The position numbers were made by a program, and so were the translations under genes. DNA of 64,000 bases from Gymnothorax reevesii (Eukaryota > Chordata > Actinopteri > Anguilliformes > Muraenidae): the NCBI GenBank assembly GCA_029721435.1, contig CM056588.1, positions 39,511,430 to 39,575,429 of the forward strand. The letters are read 5' to 3'. Positions 47,467-61,200 of the stretch are shown one piece after another. Every line of letters begins with the position of its first letter. Position 1 is the stretch's first letter. A model generated the notes under the pieces. The model saw only the letters and a program-made list of their open reading frames with translations, did no database searches and was not told the origin of the DNA.

Positions 47467-48660
47467 CTAGAGCACTCGGCAACCGAGCACATGTACCCCG
47501 AAGGCCCCCCAGCTGGGCCCAGATGGTCCCAGAGTACCCAAAATCAATAGGTGTCGTGAACTTACCATAATAAATGTCCCTGCAAAATTTGTAAAGAATC
47601 GGTGCACTTATGTGGACTGTAGAGCGTTCACAAGAAAATCTCTGCGGACGCGGCGGACGCGTGACGAGGCCAAATCCATAGTATCCTCGAACTTCGTTCA
47701 GGGGATACAATAATGATAAGCTACTCCGCAACGCCAAGGCAACTCCGTGCATTTGTTATTTTCGCTGGCTGATGTAGGGTACTTTTGCATTTCACTGCCA
47801 GGAGGCAGCAATACCCAAAAGCATGCCAATTGAAAATCCGACCCATTGGAAAGACTTAAAATCTCAGCCAGCATAGCTGGATTTGAACTTTGGCCCACAT
47901 CTTTGCAGAATTTTGGCCTAGATAGGCCAAAATTTAATCACTCGTTCCTCTTGTGCTACTCTAACATCCTGTAAAGTTTACTTAAAATCTATGCTGCCAT
48001 TTTTGAGATATCCTGCAAACAGACAGACAAACAAACCAACCAATGCCGGCAAAATCATACACCTCCCATGGCAGAGGTGAATAATAACAACAACAAATCA
48101 AACTCAGATTTACGTGATGCGTACAGTTTGTCCCCGCTGAACATGGTGGATGACCTCTGACCCCCTCCTACCGGTAGGTGGCATACATGTGACTTGACCC
48201 AAGGATCATTTCAGCCAAGTTTCATGAAAATCCAATGAAGTATGTGAATATATTAACCAACGATGTAGATTTTGGATCAATGACCCCAACATGGCCTCTA
48301 CCCCCAAAACTGTTTGGGTCACGTGTGTGATTTAACCCAACAATCATTGTGAAAATTCACTGAAGTATTTGGAAACAGTGACCTTCTGACCATTTTGGAT
48401 CAATGACCTTAAATGACCCCTAGATGACCTTTGACCCAACATCTGTAAGGGGACCATGTGTCACTTGACTTAAGGATCACTGCATCCAAGTTTCATGACA
48501 ATGCAGTGAAGTATGTGGATAGAGTGATCAATTATGTACAGGTTAACATTTTTGGTGGACGAACAGACAGACGTATGGACGGACAGACGGATGGATACAC
48601 ACGCTGCTCATTTCATAGTCTCCTTCCAAAATCCTTTCGGGGGGGACAGTAACGAGGTGT
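47467..48660 (-). mobile_element. Non-coding interspersed element, possibly Helitron-like
   Basis: On the minus strand the lower-coordinate end reads GCTCGGTTGCCGAGTGCTCTAG then T: a short hairpin followed by CTAG, as at Helitron 3' ends. Inside (48180-48540) are three related segments of about 120-150 bases sharing CAAGTTTCATGAAAATCC and GAAGTATGTGGA. GGACGG-type tracts occur near 48005-48085 and 48555-48655. It may be two or more elements; the right limit is uncertain. Confidence 0.4.
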
Positions 48661-50829
48661 TGATTTATTGACACATTTGTGAACCGCAAGCTGCAGAATG
48701 CAGGGATACCTTTGATGATAATAATGCTATAACTCTATATCGAGTATGAAAATATGGTGACAATGTTAAGAGGACACGCGCTGAGATGTTCATTACTGCA
48801 GCACAGGCAGTTTGGCAGTATAATTTGCGCTCATCAGCTGAATTGAGGCATACAGTAATTGCCGTTTACACGACGTGTTACCTGTCTAGCATATGTAAAT
48901 GGCCATGGGCCATAATTACAAAACAAAACTCAGCAAATTGGTATAATTACAGAGGGCAGCGTTATGGCAACGTGGAGTTTGCAAGATCTCGCTCTGTTTG
49001 TGTGGGTTCCCTCGGGGTGCTCTGGTTTCCTCCCTTAGTGCCAAAACATTTATTTTGTGCATAGAAGAGGATACACAATTACCCACAGGTATAAGTGTGT
49101 GTTTGAGTGAATGGAGTGTGTCCAGGGTGTATGCGGTCTCAAACAAAATCTACGCTAAGATGGCTTCCAGCGACAGTGATGAGGGATAAACGAGACAGAT
49201 GATGGATGGAGTGATGGTTTAAGCCAACATCTGACATCTAATTTTGAACAGATGACAAAAGTTCTTCCCCGTCAGCCAATGAAAGGCTTTTCAACTAGCG
49301 GCATCGAAATGGGCCTGTAAAACAAACACAGGAAAGACTTAATAAATTAAGCACTAAATGACGTGAGTTTTTCTGTCCAATTTATGACCAGATAAATCTC
49401 CCAGCCAGTTGAGAGAGGAGAGGTTTCCGGCTGTGACAGAGAACACAAGTCCGACCCTGCTGTGTGCTGACGCAGTCCAGCCCTGCAGCAGTGATCACAC
49501 TAATGATGGTTATTGAGCAAATAAAATTATTTAAACTCATTAAGCAGACAGGGCTGTGGCATTAGAAAGCATACTACTGTGCTCCCCGAATGCGTATACA
49601 CACATTTCTTCAGAGTATTGTGTTTGTTTTTAGCTATGACAGAGGAAAAAAAATATACATACATATAATGTTCTTACATCCCCTCTGAAAATGTGACCAG
49701 ACATAAACCGGCATATTTCATCCAGCAATAATACTGCTTTATCCATTAATACCCAAATTCCCTCAGAAATAAAGAACCGTTGTGTTCCTTCTTTTGTTAG
49801 GTTTTACTCTACGACCCCGTGTGGAAATGTGCTCTCGGTCTGAATTACAGTCAGCGACGCTCTAAAGTCCAACAACCCTCTCTCTCTCTCTGTCCAACAA
49901 AACCAACAACCCTCTCTCACCACGATAGAGCAGGGTTCAGCCTGGCCTCTGTTCACTCAGCTCTCACACCTCTGTAAGGCCCCTATGTTATGGCACGAGG
50001 GGGTAAGTTTGGCTGTTGTTGTGGTCTGGACTGTTATCACAGTGGCTGGTGTCACATGGTACATGAGCCCCACAGTGGGGTGGGGGGTTAGGGTGCAATA
50101 CAGTGGAGGCTTTGTGGGCCCCAGTTATACACCAGTGACAGTCACCCGCCTCCCCTTTCAGCCAGTGCACCCCCACAGTAACCCCGCAATTCAGCAGGAG
50201 TGGGGGGGGGGGGGTTAACAAAGGCAGGAACAGACCAGAGTCACAATAATCCACCCCACCCCCCCCTACAGACACACACACACGGGGAACCCACTGTTCA
50301 TGACGTCCCCACCGCCATCAGAAACGAGAGCCAAGCCCTCCCGGCTCGCATCTCGATAAAACACATCATCGCATCAGTGCAGACACGTCACATAACCAAA
50401 TGGAAAGCCTTTAACGAGAGAAAGATCCCTTCTCCCTGAGACATCAGCCTCGCAAAGGGCGTGCAATTGCAAGCGAGCTGCTGCCAATGCTGACAGAAAA
50501 AAAAAACGCAGCAATCGAGCGTCCAGTTTGCTACAGATTCTCAACCTCGGCAAGCTGAACCAGAGCCCATTTAAGTGAGTCTGGCTCTTTCCACAGTTTA
50601 TAGCCATCGGCCAGTGGGAAAGGTTTCCTCAAACTCTTCAGGCCTGTATTAGTGAAGACTTTAGGCTGGCGACTGTTCTCATAAATGTTTTGAAATTTTG
50701 CTGTAATAATTTCAATAATAATAATACTGCATTTTATTTTATAAGGTTTGAGTCGAACAGGCTAATTTAGCAGAGCTGTCTTGAAATGGCTATGAAGGAT
50801 AGCATATCATCACAAGTCCAGTATGAATC
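48661..50829. other. No gene recognised; SINE remnant within
   Basis: Apart from the SINE remnant at 48960-49215, AT-rich unique-looking sequence. 48790-48960 has a dense set of TAATTAC/CATATGTAAAT-like motifs of the type seen in conserved non-coding elements, but this cannot be shown from one sequence. Confidence 0.5.
48960..49215 (+). repeat. Fish SINE remnant (3' portion)
   Basis: Runs from GTGGAGTTTGCAAGATCTCG through GGTGCTCTGGTTTCCTCCC and GAGTGTGTCCAGGGTGTATG to GAGGGATAAACG and a GATGGATGGAGTGATG tail. The order of these blocks matches the common fish SINE whose head is seen at 23800. Confidence 0.65.
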
Positions 50830-51072
50830 ACAGGAGCATCTTGCAGCTTGGGCGGGGGAGGGTGTCTGACAGGAACACAGAGGGTTGATGTTTCAAGTCC
50901 CAGTGAAACCGCAGTTAGATCAATAGTTTTTCGGCCCTTGGAGAAACCCCTTAACTCCATGCTGCTCCAGGGCGGATTGGCCACAGCTTAGTCTGATCAA
51001 CTGTAAGTCGCTTTGGAAGTCAGGATTTTAAAAAAAAAAATCAGCTGAATAAATGCGCAATACAATGTAATA
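50830..51072 (+). repeat. tRNA-type SINE copy
   Basis: Has a B-box-like GTTTCAAGTCCCAG, then TCCATGCTGCTCCAGGGCGG, CAACTGTAAGTCGCTTTGG and an AATAAATGCGCAATACAATG tail. This order is typical of teleost tRNA-derived SINEs ending GTAAGTCGCTTTGGATAAAAG. Confidence 0.7.
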
Positions 51073-54000
51073 TTTCCATCACAGGCAGCCTGTCCAGTAA
51101 AGCGTTGGGGGGGCTGAGTTGGGCTCTTCAGTGCTTTGAGTCTTTAAAGGCCTCCCATGACAGTAAATTGGTTTTTTCAGCTCAGAAATGAACAGACATG
51201 CTCTAAATGAGACATCCAGCCGTCTGCCACCTGCACCCCAACAACCGCACCGCGAGACGCGGCATCACGAAAAATACTCCTGGCCTCCTTCTCCCTCCCG
51301 TTCTTCTGGAATTTGCCAGAAAAAAAATAAAAATGGCTCATCCTTGTCTGAGGGTCAAAGACGAGTTCCTCTTGTAGATGAAGTCGAGCGCTAATTGGCT
51401 CATTCTTACACGTGTAATTAGTGCATCCTGAGTCCCTCCAGCATTATTCATCTCATCTAACGTTCTGCTCTTCATCTTGCAAGAATGCTTCAGGTTTTTT
51501 CCGCTAAAAATAACCGTACTTCAGTCCCCCAAGGTGGTTTGGTTCTCTGAAGCTCCAATTCCACTGACAAACAGCATAATACCGCCGCTCATGAATATTT
51601 ATGTCAGGTCTGGGTTTGCATAAATAGACCAGTGGGAGCAGCAAGTGCCATTTTACCTGAAGAAAGGACCCCTCCTTACAGAGGTATACAGTCCCTGGAT
51701 AACAGTGATGTAATGCAGCACCGGTGCAGTTTTACTGTTCCATTACAAAAGAACATAATACAGGAAAATTTTTCCGCAGAAAATAAAATGCAGGAATTCA
51801 ATCATATTTATCAACATAAACTTATGAGAAAAAGTGCTTAAAAACAGAGTTGCATGGTAAAACTGGACAAAAGTAAAAATGTGCGCTACGATATATTCGT
51901 CAATTAGCCGCACAGGATAGACAGCAACCTTTTTACACCCAGGGGGCCTCATTACATGCAGAAGAGCCAAAGCGGTGACCATTTTTACCCTTACAAGCCA
52001 CATGCAGTACTACAGGAGAGTCACTATCTATTTTAGGTCTTCCATGCAGACTATAAGCAGTTATACAGAAAAGCCAGACATAATTTTACACCCTATAGAC
52101 TATACACAGTGAAATGAGGCAGTGACTATTTTACACCATTTAGGCCATACACAGTACTACAGAGGAGCCAGTGACCACCATGCAAACCAGACACTGTCAC
52201 ACAGTTGAGCAAGAAACCATTTTACAACACACACGTCTCCCACAGCTTAACTAGTATTTGCGTCCATTTGACATCCACAAGGGCACAACCAGTACAACAG
52301 GACAGAGTCAATCTCACATCCACCAAGACACACACAGAGCTACAGAAGAGTCAGTGTCCATTTTAGACCCTACAGGCCACACCACGCAGTACTATAGGGG
52401 CAGACAGCCAATCAAAGGAGAGATGAACACCCATCTCACACCAGCTGCAGTAAAATGTCCAGTGAGTAACTGGCTGTATTCAGACACAGGAAACTCATTA
52501 AAATGGCTGATTAAATCAGACAAATAGAGCAGGTTTTCAGCAAGTCCTCCTTCCCAGAATAACGACATATATTAGCCTCTTTGAGTCCTCTTAAAGGTGA
52601 GTTCCTTTTCCTGAGGTCATTAAGAGTCATTAAGGTGTTACAGAATTGTAACGTTTTACCGGGCGGAGAAGCCAAACAGCTGGAGTCCATTACTGTGCTG
52701 TCTGTATCCGGTAAAAAGCAGTCACAATAATCCCCTCCAAACTCCCCACATACTGTACGCATCACATCCATATTTAACTCGACTGTCTCCTCAGAAAAAC
52801 GATATATCTCATTTCTCCAGCTGTGATTTATGTGAGAATATTCAGCAAAGGTCTTTTGAAATTAGAGATGATGCAAAGCAATAAATCCAGCATTTTAACG
52901 GCAGATCTCAGAACAGATGCCAGTCGTTTCTATTGCAGTTAATGCTTGGAGGCAATTCAATAACCGAATGTTTCCGGCACCTTTCGCACGGTCATGTGAT
53001 TTTCAGGGTGCTGACATCACATAAACCCCCAGCTATTCAAACAAATCACCAGATTTATTCATTTTTCTCTAATGACTGTCAACTTGCCAGATCAAGCACA
53101 AAAGGAGAGTTATTTTCTAACCATTTCCACAGGAAATTAAACAGCCCTGGTCTGAGAGAAAGATCACCTCAGAGGGGCAGTTTTAACTCTTCCATCACTG
53201 TTGATGGTTCATGGAAGTTTATTCCTGACAGATGAAGGTAAACATACCGATGCCTGTAGTATTAACACACACTAATATCCATACCTGCGCATACATGCAG
53301 TATTAACACACACTGTACTTTCCGCACCTGCAGTAATATCACGCTACTATCCATAACAGTACACACTGGGAGTATTAACACTCACTACTAACCACACCTG
53401 TACACACCTGCAGTATTAACACACACTATTACCCACACCTGTACACACCAGCAGTATGAACACACACTACAATCCACACCAGCACAAACCTGCAGCATCA
53501 CCAAAAACACACTGCAAGAGATCACACACCTGAGAACAGGTGGCAACTGAAGGGGGGACAAGGGACTTAGAGGACCGCCGATGCATGAATTAACACATGA
53601 CTTATCACTACCTGCACCCCCTGAGGTCAAAGGTCATCGCCAAGGTTACTGCATCGACCATTTTCCATGGTATGAAGTGAGCGTGGTGATTAATCTTAGA
53701 AGACTCCACTCCAACATGCAAGCTACACAGCCAAAAGGAATGAGCATTGAAACAATCCAAAGGCAATATTCATGCAGAAAAACAACAGAAGTAGTCATGG
53801 GAGATTTATATGCCTCACAGTATCAGATGATTCAATAATACTGAGCTTCACCCCACCCCTGTTTTGCCGCATGCATTTGAGTTTCCAATTTCACATTTCA
53901 TCATTTCTCCCACTTACTGGGACTGCTAAAGCCAGATAAATATTTTACATGGGAGAGAGATACTGGGAGGGGGGTTTGCTTGGATAGAATAAGTTAGCTG

Positions 54001-56571
54001 CGTTAAAACCCAATATGAGAGAGGGTCTCAGTTTAGAAACAGAAGTTGGGGTGTTATTGGTGCAGGAAACTGCTACCTGTGGACTGGGCTTGTATGTAAG
54101 CAGGAGAGAACCACATAAACCACATAAATCCTCAAAACAAGAGAAGGACATTGAAGAAAACAAAAGCTTTCAAACAGATGTATCCCAACAGGCTTTCAAG
54201 ATGGCGGAGCAGTAAACAACCTGGTATTTCTTCTACAAAAGGGGAATCTTTCAGATAAAGAGCACAAAAATCTGGGAATGGCGCTGCCAGTCACCATCAA
54301 ATTAACACATGAAACACCTGAGAAGCAAATGCACTACAACACGGCTCAAAGCGCCTTCTTTCAAAACGAGGATGTTCCGAGGTCACCGATATCTAATCCG
54401 CAACAAGCTACAGGCAGCCCTGCTTTCCCGCGAAGCTCATGGGCGAGCGTCTCACGTCGGGAGGGAAAATGAGATCGAGCTGTAAAAACAAACGGCAGGC
54501 CCTCTCAGCGATGTTTCTGCGCTGAATACACGAGCAGAGCACGGAGACGTGAGGCAGCATCAGAGCGGTCTGACCGTGGATGAACACCCTCAGGCTGTGC
54601 ATGAGCTCCAGCCTTAGTAACCCTCTCCCTCTCTCCCTCTCTCTTCCACTCAAACCCTTCTGCGTTTGGTCCCGACTTCAAACTGCCATGCACGGACTCT
54701 TCATCCTACACTGATCGCATTTCACTGAGTAAACTCTCCTTCAAAACACTTTTCCTCAAAGTTTTTCAGGACATGACAAACACAAGGCGATCCGTACATT
54801 TCTAAACTCTGATCATCTGTCTGTACAGTCATTCCGCAATGTACATGGTGCAAAGAGACATAGCATTAGGTATGGGATTAGGATCATTACCTGCTTTGAA
54901 CTGCACTGTAATCTTCAGATCCACATGCCAGTATTCGGAGGGATTGAAAGCAAATGCACAGAAACCACAATAAAGAGGTAAAACCAACCTGCAATGTACT
55001 TCACCAGTAATACTCTTCTCTGCCCCTCGCTTTCTTTCAGAAACACTCCAACCATGTGTTTATTGAGGGAAAAAAAGTTTCCAATAAAAAAAATTCTCCA
55101 GCATCCTGGAGAATGAATTGTTTATTCCCACTAAGACGGCCCACCCCAGAATAATACGACTTGTTAACAAAGCATCATTCTTCTAAAATATTTGAACTCT
55201 TGAATCCATGTAACCCACGAGAGATTCTCTAGTTAATCTGCATGCTAACACACTACCCCCTCATGGCCCCTGCAGTCAGCCCTGGGGCAGAAAAATGCTT
55301 CTAACTTCTCCATAAACCCTGCACAAACATTATTATCATCCATAAAGTGACTATGGGCATGTCTACACTCATACACACAGTCGCACGCAAGCATATAGAT
55401 TATTATCCAGCATAAGCCCCACCACCCCCGCAAAAGTATCTGGCAGAATGCCCCCCCCCCCAAAAAACCTTTGCCTATTATGAAGTGTGCATTAATATGT
55501 GCAGCAATTTTGGCCTGTGCATACAAGCATTTGGGCCATAGACGGGACCCGAAGGAGCCAGCTTTAACTACAGCACACCTGTAGCACTGCAAAGGCTGAA
55601 GGGTATGACCACAAATTCCTAGACGCCGCGCATCCTCACAAAAATTAAGCATGATTCAATATGTCAGAATCTCTGATAAATAATATAAAACACCCTCCTT
55701 TTTTTCCACCAACATCCACACATTCCATGACAAATCATGTGTTAGACAACGCCTGCCCAAGAACAGGAAATATGATCTCACCCAGTCTGGCTCACACCCA
55801 AGCAGGAACACGCAGCTTTACTCAAGCAGACGCCGAGCATCCTCGTCCTTATCAAGGTGATTTTTTTATTCCCATTTCTCACTCGGATGACTGCATAAAC
55901 ATTCTTCAGACAGATTAACGGTCCCAGTGGAGTCGTAAAGAGGAGACGGACGAGACGCAGCGCATGAGAATAAATCCTGTTTTTTTCCCTGGACAAGGCT
56001 TCAGATGCCCTTCACAGAAATGAATCCATCCCACTCAAATTACTCCCATAACATCTTAGTCATCAGCGAGACCTCAGATCCTTTCAATCTTATGATTCCC
56101 ACACAATTCAAAATCAAAAACAAAATCAGACCACACATTAATTTTTAAGGGACAAGCAAACCCTTCTATAAAGAATGGCAGAGCTTCTAGTTGAAGTACA
56201 GCTTTTGTAACAATAAATGAATTTTCTTTAGATTTCACAGAACATGGCTGATGATGAAATTATGAGCATTTGCTACAAAAAGTGGCCATTTGGAATAAAC
56301 ATAGGAAGCATTACAGATGGGCATAAAAGCAGTACAAAAAAGAGCAGTTCTGACCAGAAAGGGGAGGATCAGATGACAGAGGCCATAATGCAGACGCAGG
56401 GAAAACCTGAGCTCACCTCTCAAAGTCACTCTAAACAGCGCACCTAAAATCAACATCCAATAATGCAGCATATCGACAAGCCTCTCAGGCTAAATATAAA
56501 ACTCAGAGTAGCGATCAGGCTGGCCAGCCAGGACATGACCTACCCAAATGCAGTGACCAGAAAATACAGCA
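51073..56571. other. No gene recognised (5.5 kb)
   Basis: Holds a degenerate minisatellite at 51950-52400 (units of roughly 60 bases around CCACATGCAGTACTACAGGAGAG) and a 41-bp one at 53248-53520. A short hairpin (TTCTCCAGCATCCTGGAGAA) lies near 55095. Otherwise AT-rich sequence without support for exons. Confidence 0.55.
53248..53520 (+). repeat. 41-bp minisatellite
   Basis: About six units around CACACCTGCAGTATTAACAC followed by ACACTATTACC. The last three units start 41 bases apart (cores at 53411, 53452 and 53493). Confidence 0.75.
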
Positions 56572-58200
56572 TAGGGCCTGGCAATATAGTCAAAATCAAA
56601 TATCAACAATAGGCCTGTAACGGTTCACGGATGATCTGTGATCCGAGTGGATCACTCCCAGATTGATTTCTTTACGGCTGATGGATTTATGCCAAGAGCA
56701 GATACAGTCCATGGTTTATGCACTGCAATGGCCCCAAACTTCTTTGATTGGAGAGATGCACTGCAAGAACAGAAATGGAAGCTCTGCAACCATTGGAAAC
56801 ATTTCCAATTGGAGAAACGCGGTGCAGAAACAGAAACGCATATCCCTGTCAATACAACGCAAGTGCTCCAACCCGCGCCAACTAGAACAGCTTTCATTTC
56901 TGACCTGATAACAGTGAATACCAACAACGTCGCCATTTACTGTACCTATCAAGATCGCAATGAAATGCACATAGCTGGAAAAACGATCCATACTAATGCA
57001 AGATAAATGCTCGTGCTTCAAGTCTAGCCAAGTTGGTGAATGAAATAATGGATATTCACTAATTTTCATTTGCACTGCATGCACCCAATTTAACTGTTCG
57101 CTAGCCAGGCTAGCAAACTAGCTATCTAAGCACGCTAACTAATTTTAGCTCACTAAAAAGCCTTTTTTGCGGACTTGACTAGTTACACTTGAAGTATGTA
57201 AATTCTATCCAGCTAACTAAATGGTGAAGTTATGACTTACAGTCATCTGTTAGAAATAAAAGTTGTTCTATTTAGCACGGCTTGGAGCACTTACGTTGTG
57301 TTGACGTGGATATGCAATGTTTCTGTTTTTGCATGGCGTTCTTCCCATTGGAGACATTTTGGAGCTTGTTTACCTGCCGTGCCTCCTGTGCACTTAAATT
57401 TATTGAGGATTGAATTTTTTTTTTTCATATGGATCTCTGGTTTAAGAAAAGCCATGGTCATAAAAACATGTTTCTGAAGTATTCTTAAATAATGGAAAGC
57501 CAAGGGGGTATGCCTCCGTATTGCACTTTTGATTGAGTATTGCTACTTGTTCCTTTTTCAATGAATGAATGAATGTTTTTATTTAAGAGAAGACATGTTT
57601 TTATTTGTCACAAAACTTGTAATTTAAGCAGGTACCATTCCTGATGCATCTTTGGCACTTTTAAAATGGCATGTCATTTTATTTTAAGATTATTCAAACA
57701 TTTGACCTCTTGAAAGTTGTTCCTTGCTTAAAGTGTTCTTTTACTAATAAATGGAAAATGGAAAACAAAATAACATTCACCCACTTCTTTTTTTTTTAAA
57801 TGTTAATGATCTGAAAAACGATCCGATCCGTGGCTCAAAAACCATGAGATGATCCGAAACCCAAGATGTGTGACGCGTAACAGCCCTAATCAACAATAAC
57901 CGAATACCTCAATATCAATATTGTAGGGACAACCATTAGTGCTTTAATAAAATATTCATGCAATGCTGTTTTTGATAAAAGGTCATTAGTAATGTGGATA
58001 TGATGACAGTATAGGTACAGAAAAGAGCAAGGAGAGTAAAGTTACGGAAGAAAACTGAATCCCCTTAATGTAATTCAGCCTTTGAGACCATAAAAGAGAG
58101 CACTTGAGCCATATCATGGTGTTTTCATATGCAAAATCTCAGACAATGTCTTATATCACAATATCAATATAATACCAATGTATTCGCCCAGCCCAACCAA
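56572..58200. mobile_element. Older hAT-like element split by a younger one
   Basis: The left end TAGGGCCTGGCAATAT and the right end (minus strand TTGGGCTGGGCGAATA) resemble the tips of the MITE at 221-578, and the right arm has ATATCACAATATCAATATAA. The two parts are separated by the 56610-57888 insert. No clear target duplication remains, so it is older. Confidence 0.55.
56610..57888. mobile_element. hAT-type non-autonomous element with internal inverted repeat
   Basis: Flanked by a perfect 8-bp duplication ATCAACAA (56602-56609 and 57889-57896). The tips are TAGGCCTGTAACGGTTCAC and, inverted, TAGGGCTGTTACGCGTCAC. GATCCG motifs recur near both ends. Two internal segments of about 105-110 bases (56803-56905 and 57245-57355) are inverted copies, sharing GCATATCC and AAGTGCTCCAA. 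A direct duplicate of the left segment starts near 56745. Frames of up to 122 codons show no transposase motif. Confidence 0.88.
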
Positions 58201-61200
58201 AGCATACTGGGGCTCGGCCAAGCAAAAGTAACGGAAGGACACTGTTACTTAACAATGTAATTCATTTAAGGTATGCAGCATGATGAATCTTTTTGTTTCA
58301 ATTTAGTAAGTTGGCGTTGCTTAATAATTCTCCTAATCTGCTATAGTGCACATAATGTCCAAAATAAACTTGGTAACAGAAGGACAAATGTTCACTTCCC
58401 CTTGACCAGGCCCATAGCCATCGTTCAATCATCCCATGAGCTTGTCCAGCAGAAGGGATATGACCACAAAAAGTAAAAAAACCAGTCAAATGTTTTTGCT
58501 CACAAACAATTTTCAAGTAGACAGAGTTGGAAAAAACAAAAATAAACACAATCTTTCAAAAATAATCCAAATCCTCAATAAAGTAGCCACATTTTGTCAT
58601 GACGGCCAAGCATATCCAAAAAAAAAAAAAAAAAAAACTCAGTACACTGAAAATTCAGAGCAAACACTGCTGAGCTGCTTCTTGCTTCTTCAACATTCAG
58701 TCAAACTGGACTCAAATTAGCCAAATTTTTATTTCTGGTGTTTGGAAATGGAATAATTAGTTCACACGTTGGATTTTTTTATTTTATTGAAAACAAAATT
58801 GAGGCAACCAACCAGTGAGATAAGAGATCCTTTTTTTAACTTGACCAATTATTTAATAGTTAGGACTGCTTACATTTCACAACAATTATTAACAAAAGCA
58901 TGACTGGAGTGACAGTGTATGACAGAACAGGAAACTGCAATCATGCGCAACCTGAACTGCTTAAACACTGCACATTTTCACTGTTTGCGAGGCGAACAGA
59001 CATGTTCAGATTCAGCTGAATTTCTGTGGAAGCTGAAGCACCAAGCCATAAAGGAACAGAAATGACACGGCTCTTCTCAGGTCAACACGGAACATGATCT
59101 TCTGCCTCTCATAATAATGGCAGCCCAGAACTGTTGTGGTAATGCATCTATTCTTGATGATTTATAGCGCTCGTTTTTCCTTGGTTGTAACTAGACTAAA
59201 GCTCAAGTTGACTTGGCTTGTATTCATCTTCTAATCTACACCTCAAAGTTCATGGCAATGGACAAACTCATTATATAGATCATATGGTATCTGTCCCACA
59301 AAGTGTAGCTGTTCAAATGACATTCCTTCTTGAGTGCCTCTTTGGATAAAAGTCTGCCAAATGCAAGTAATGTCATGTAATGAAAATTCAGCTTGGGGAC
59401 TGTAGCATGGAAAACACCAAACACAGTTAGCTTCAGCTTTCTAAGGCTTTGCATTATCTTGTTGCAGCAGACACTGACAGGCAGGTTTCATAAAGTGGCA
59501 CCAGCAGAGATTTTTAGCCCTGGAAAAAGATTTCACATTGGGTCCCACCACCCCAGAAATTGCCACATTGTAATAATTTTCAAGCGCCCCCTGCTCAATG
59601 GCTCCACTGGTTATGACTCTCCGTAGCATGAACCAGCCAATTTGGTCAGACGGCTTCAGGCAGGTCGTAGCTCAGGTTTGTGGCGATAAAGTCATTTTAA
59701 AGCAAAAGTGCGTACGTGGAGTTATAGACACTTTCTTCACAAACTCACATGCAACCCTGCCAAGGGTCGCCCCAAAGCCAAGGATGGAATCATTCTCCCC
59801 GCCCCCCAACCGCCCGACGCAGGCATGAACCCCTTTAAGACAACTCAAAAATATCCGAATGCTGCAGCTCTTACAGAGAGACTGACTGAAAACCATCAGA
59901 AACCTGACTATATTCGGACTCTGTCATTAGCCAAAGCTGCGCCAGGCCCCCACCATCAGCTCTGAGCGCAGATAATGACCAGACCGCTGTAAAGCATAAG
60001 AATATCACCCCTGGATATACAAGTCTCTACTCATCCATTAAAACATATTCAATAAAGTATACGTGCCTGGCAACTGAATAAAGATTCAGTATTCAGGCCC
60101 TCAGAGGAAAAAGAACCCCATAGCCCAATATGGATTCATTTTTCAGTTCCTCATGAAAACATTCACAAATCTCATCAACAGTACATCTTTAATGCAGGTT
60201 CTCACTGTAAACCACCAGGCAGGCTAATAAACATCTATTAAAAGCCTGTTCATAGACCTATTCAAACGCACTCAGGGTGGCTATTAGAGAATACTTAACA
60301 GGATGTCACAACCAATAATGAGACAAATTCACAGAGAGATAGGGCTTCCATGAGATGGTGAGCACAGGGATTTTAATAATCACTGCGCAAGAGATGATAG
60401 CCTGAAAATAGCTCTGAATAGGAGACATTATTTCAAACGCATAAAAAGATGAATCATTTTTCAACAGTATTTAAGTCCATAAGGGCACAGCAGGAGTGTG
60501 ATTTTGTCATTTCATATCTATGCCGCAAATGCTTTCTACTTCCCCAAAGAAAATTCAGCGTGATGCTAAGCATGTCATTGCTAGATCCTGTTAAGGGAAG
60601 CACAAACGAGAGAGGAAAAGATGCACAAAATTGTGTGTCACACTCCATTTCTGATGCTTTCACCGCCTATCTTCACTGCGGAAGCTTTTAAAATTGACAA
60701 ATAAAAACTCAAATAAAAATAGACCGGGAGACCAGACTGCAGGCCTCCAAGAAAATAACAGAGGCTGGTCTAAACAGAACTGCAACTGGCAAAGTTACAT
60801 AAAAAAGTGACAAGAGGAAAATGGATCTTGGGTTGGCGGAGACGCAGAAACAGAGAGATATAATGGGAGAACATGACTCTCATTCTGCCCAGAGAGGGTT
60901 TTAAATCATTTTTAGGCCCAACTGTTGACGTAAAAAGAACTTGCTGCACAGTCAGAAATAAAATTCGGAATCCTCCTACGCAGAAGAGGAAAAGTACATG
61001 GACCTGCTGATGACAAAACAACAACAAGAGCAGCAGAAGTACTGCCCGCTGTCTCAGAGTTCAAAGGTTGCAGAGGAGCTGTAGAAAGATCAGACCTGAA
61101 CAAAGCACTGAGAAGACCATGTCAAACTGGTGTCAAAAGTGAAATTCCCATTCATTTCAGCCACAGGCACACTTTTAGACCAAATACTCCAAAAACATGG

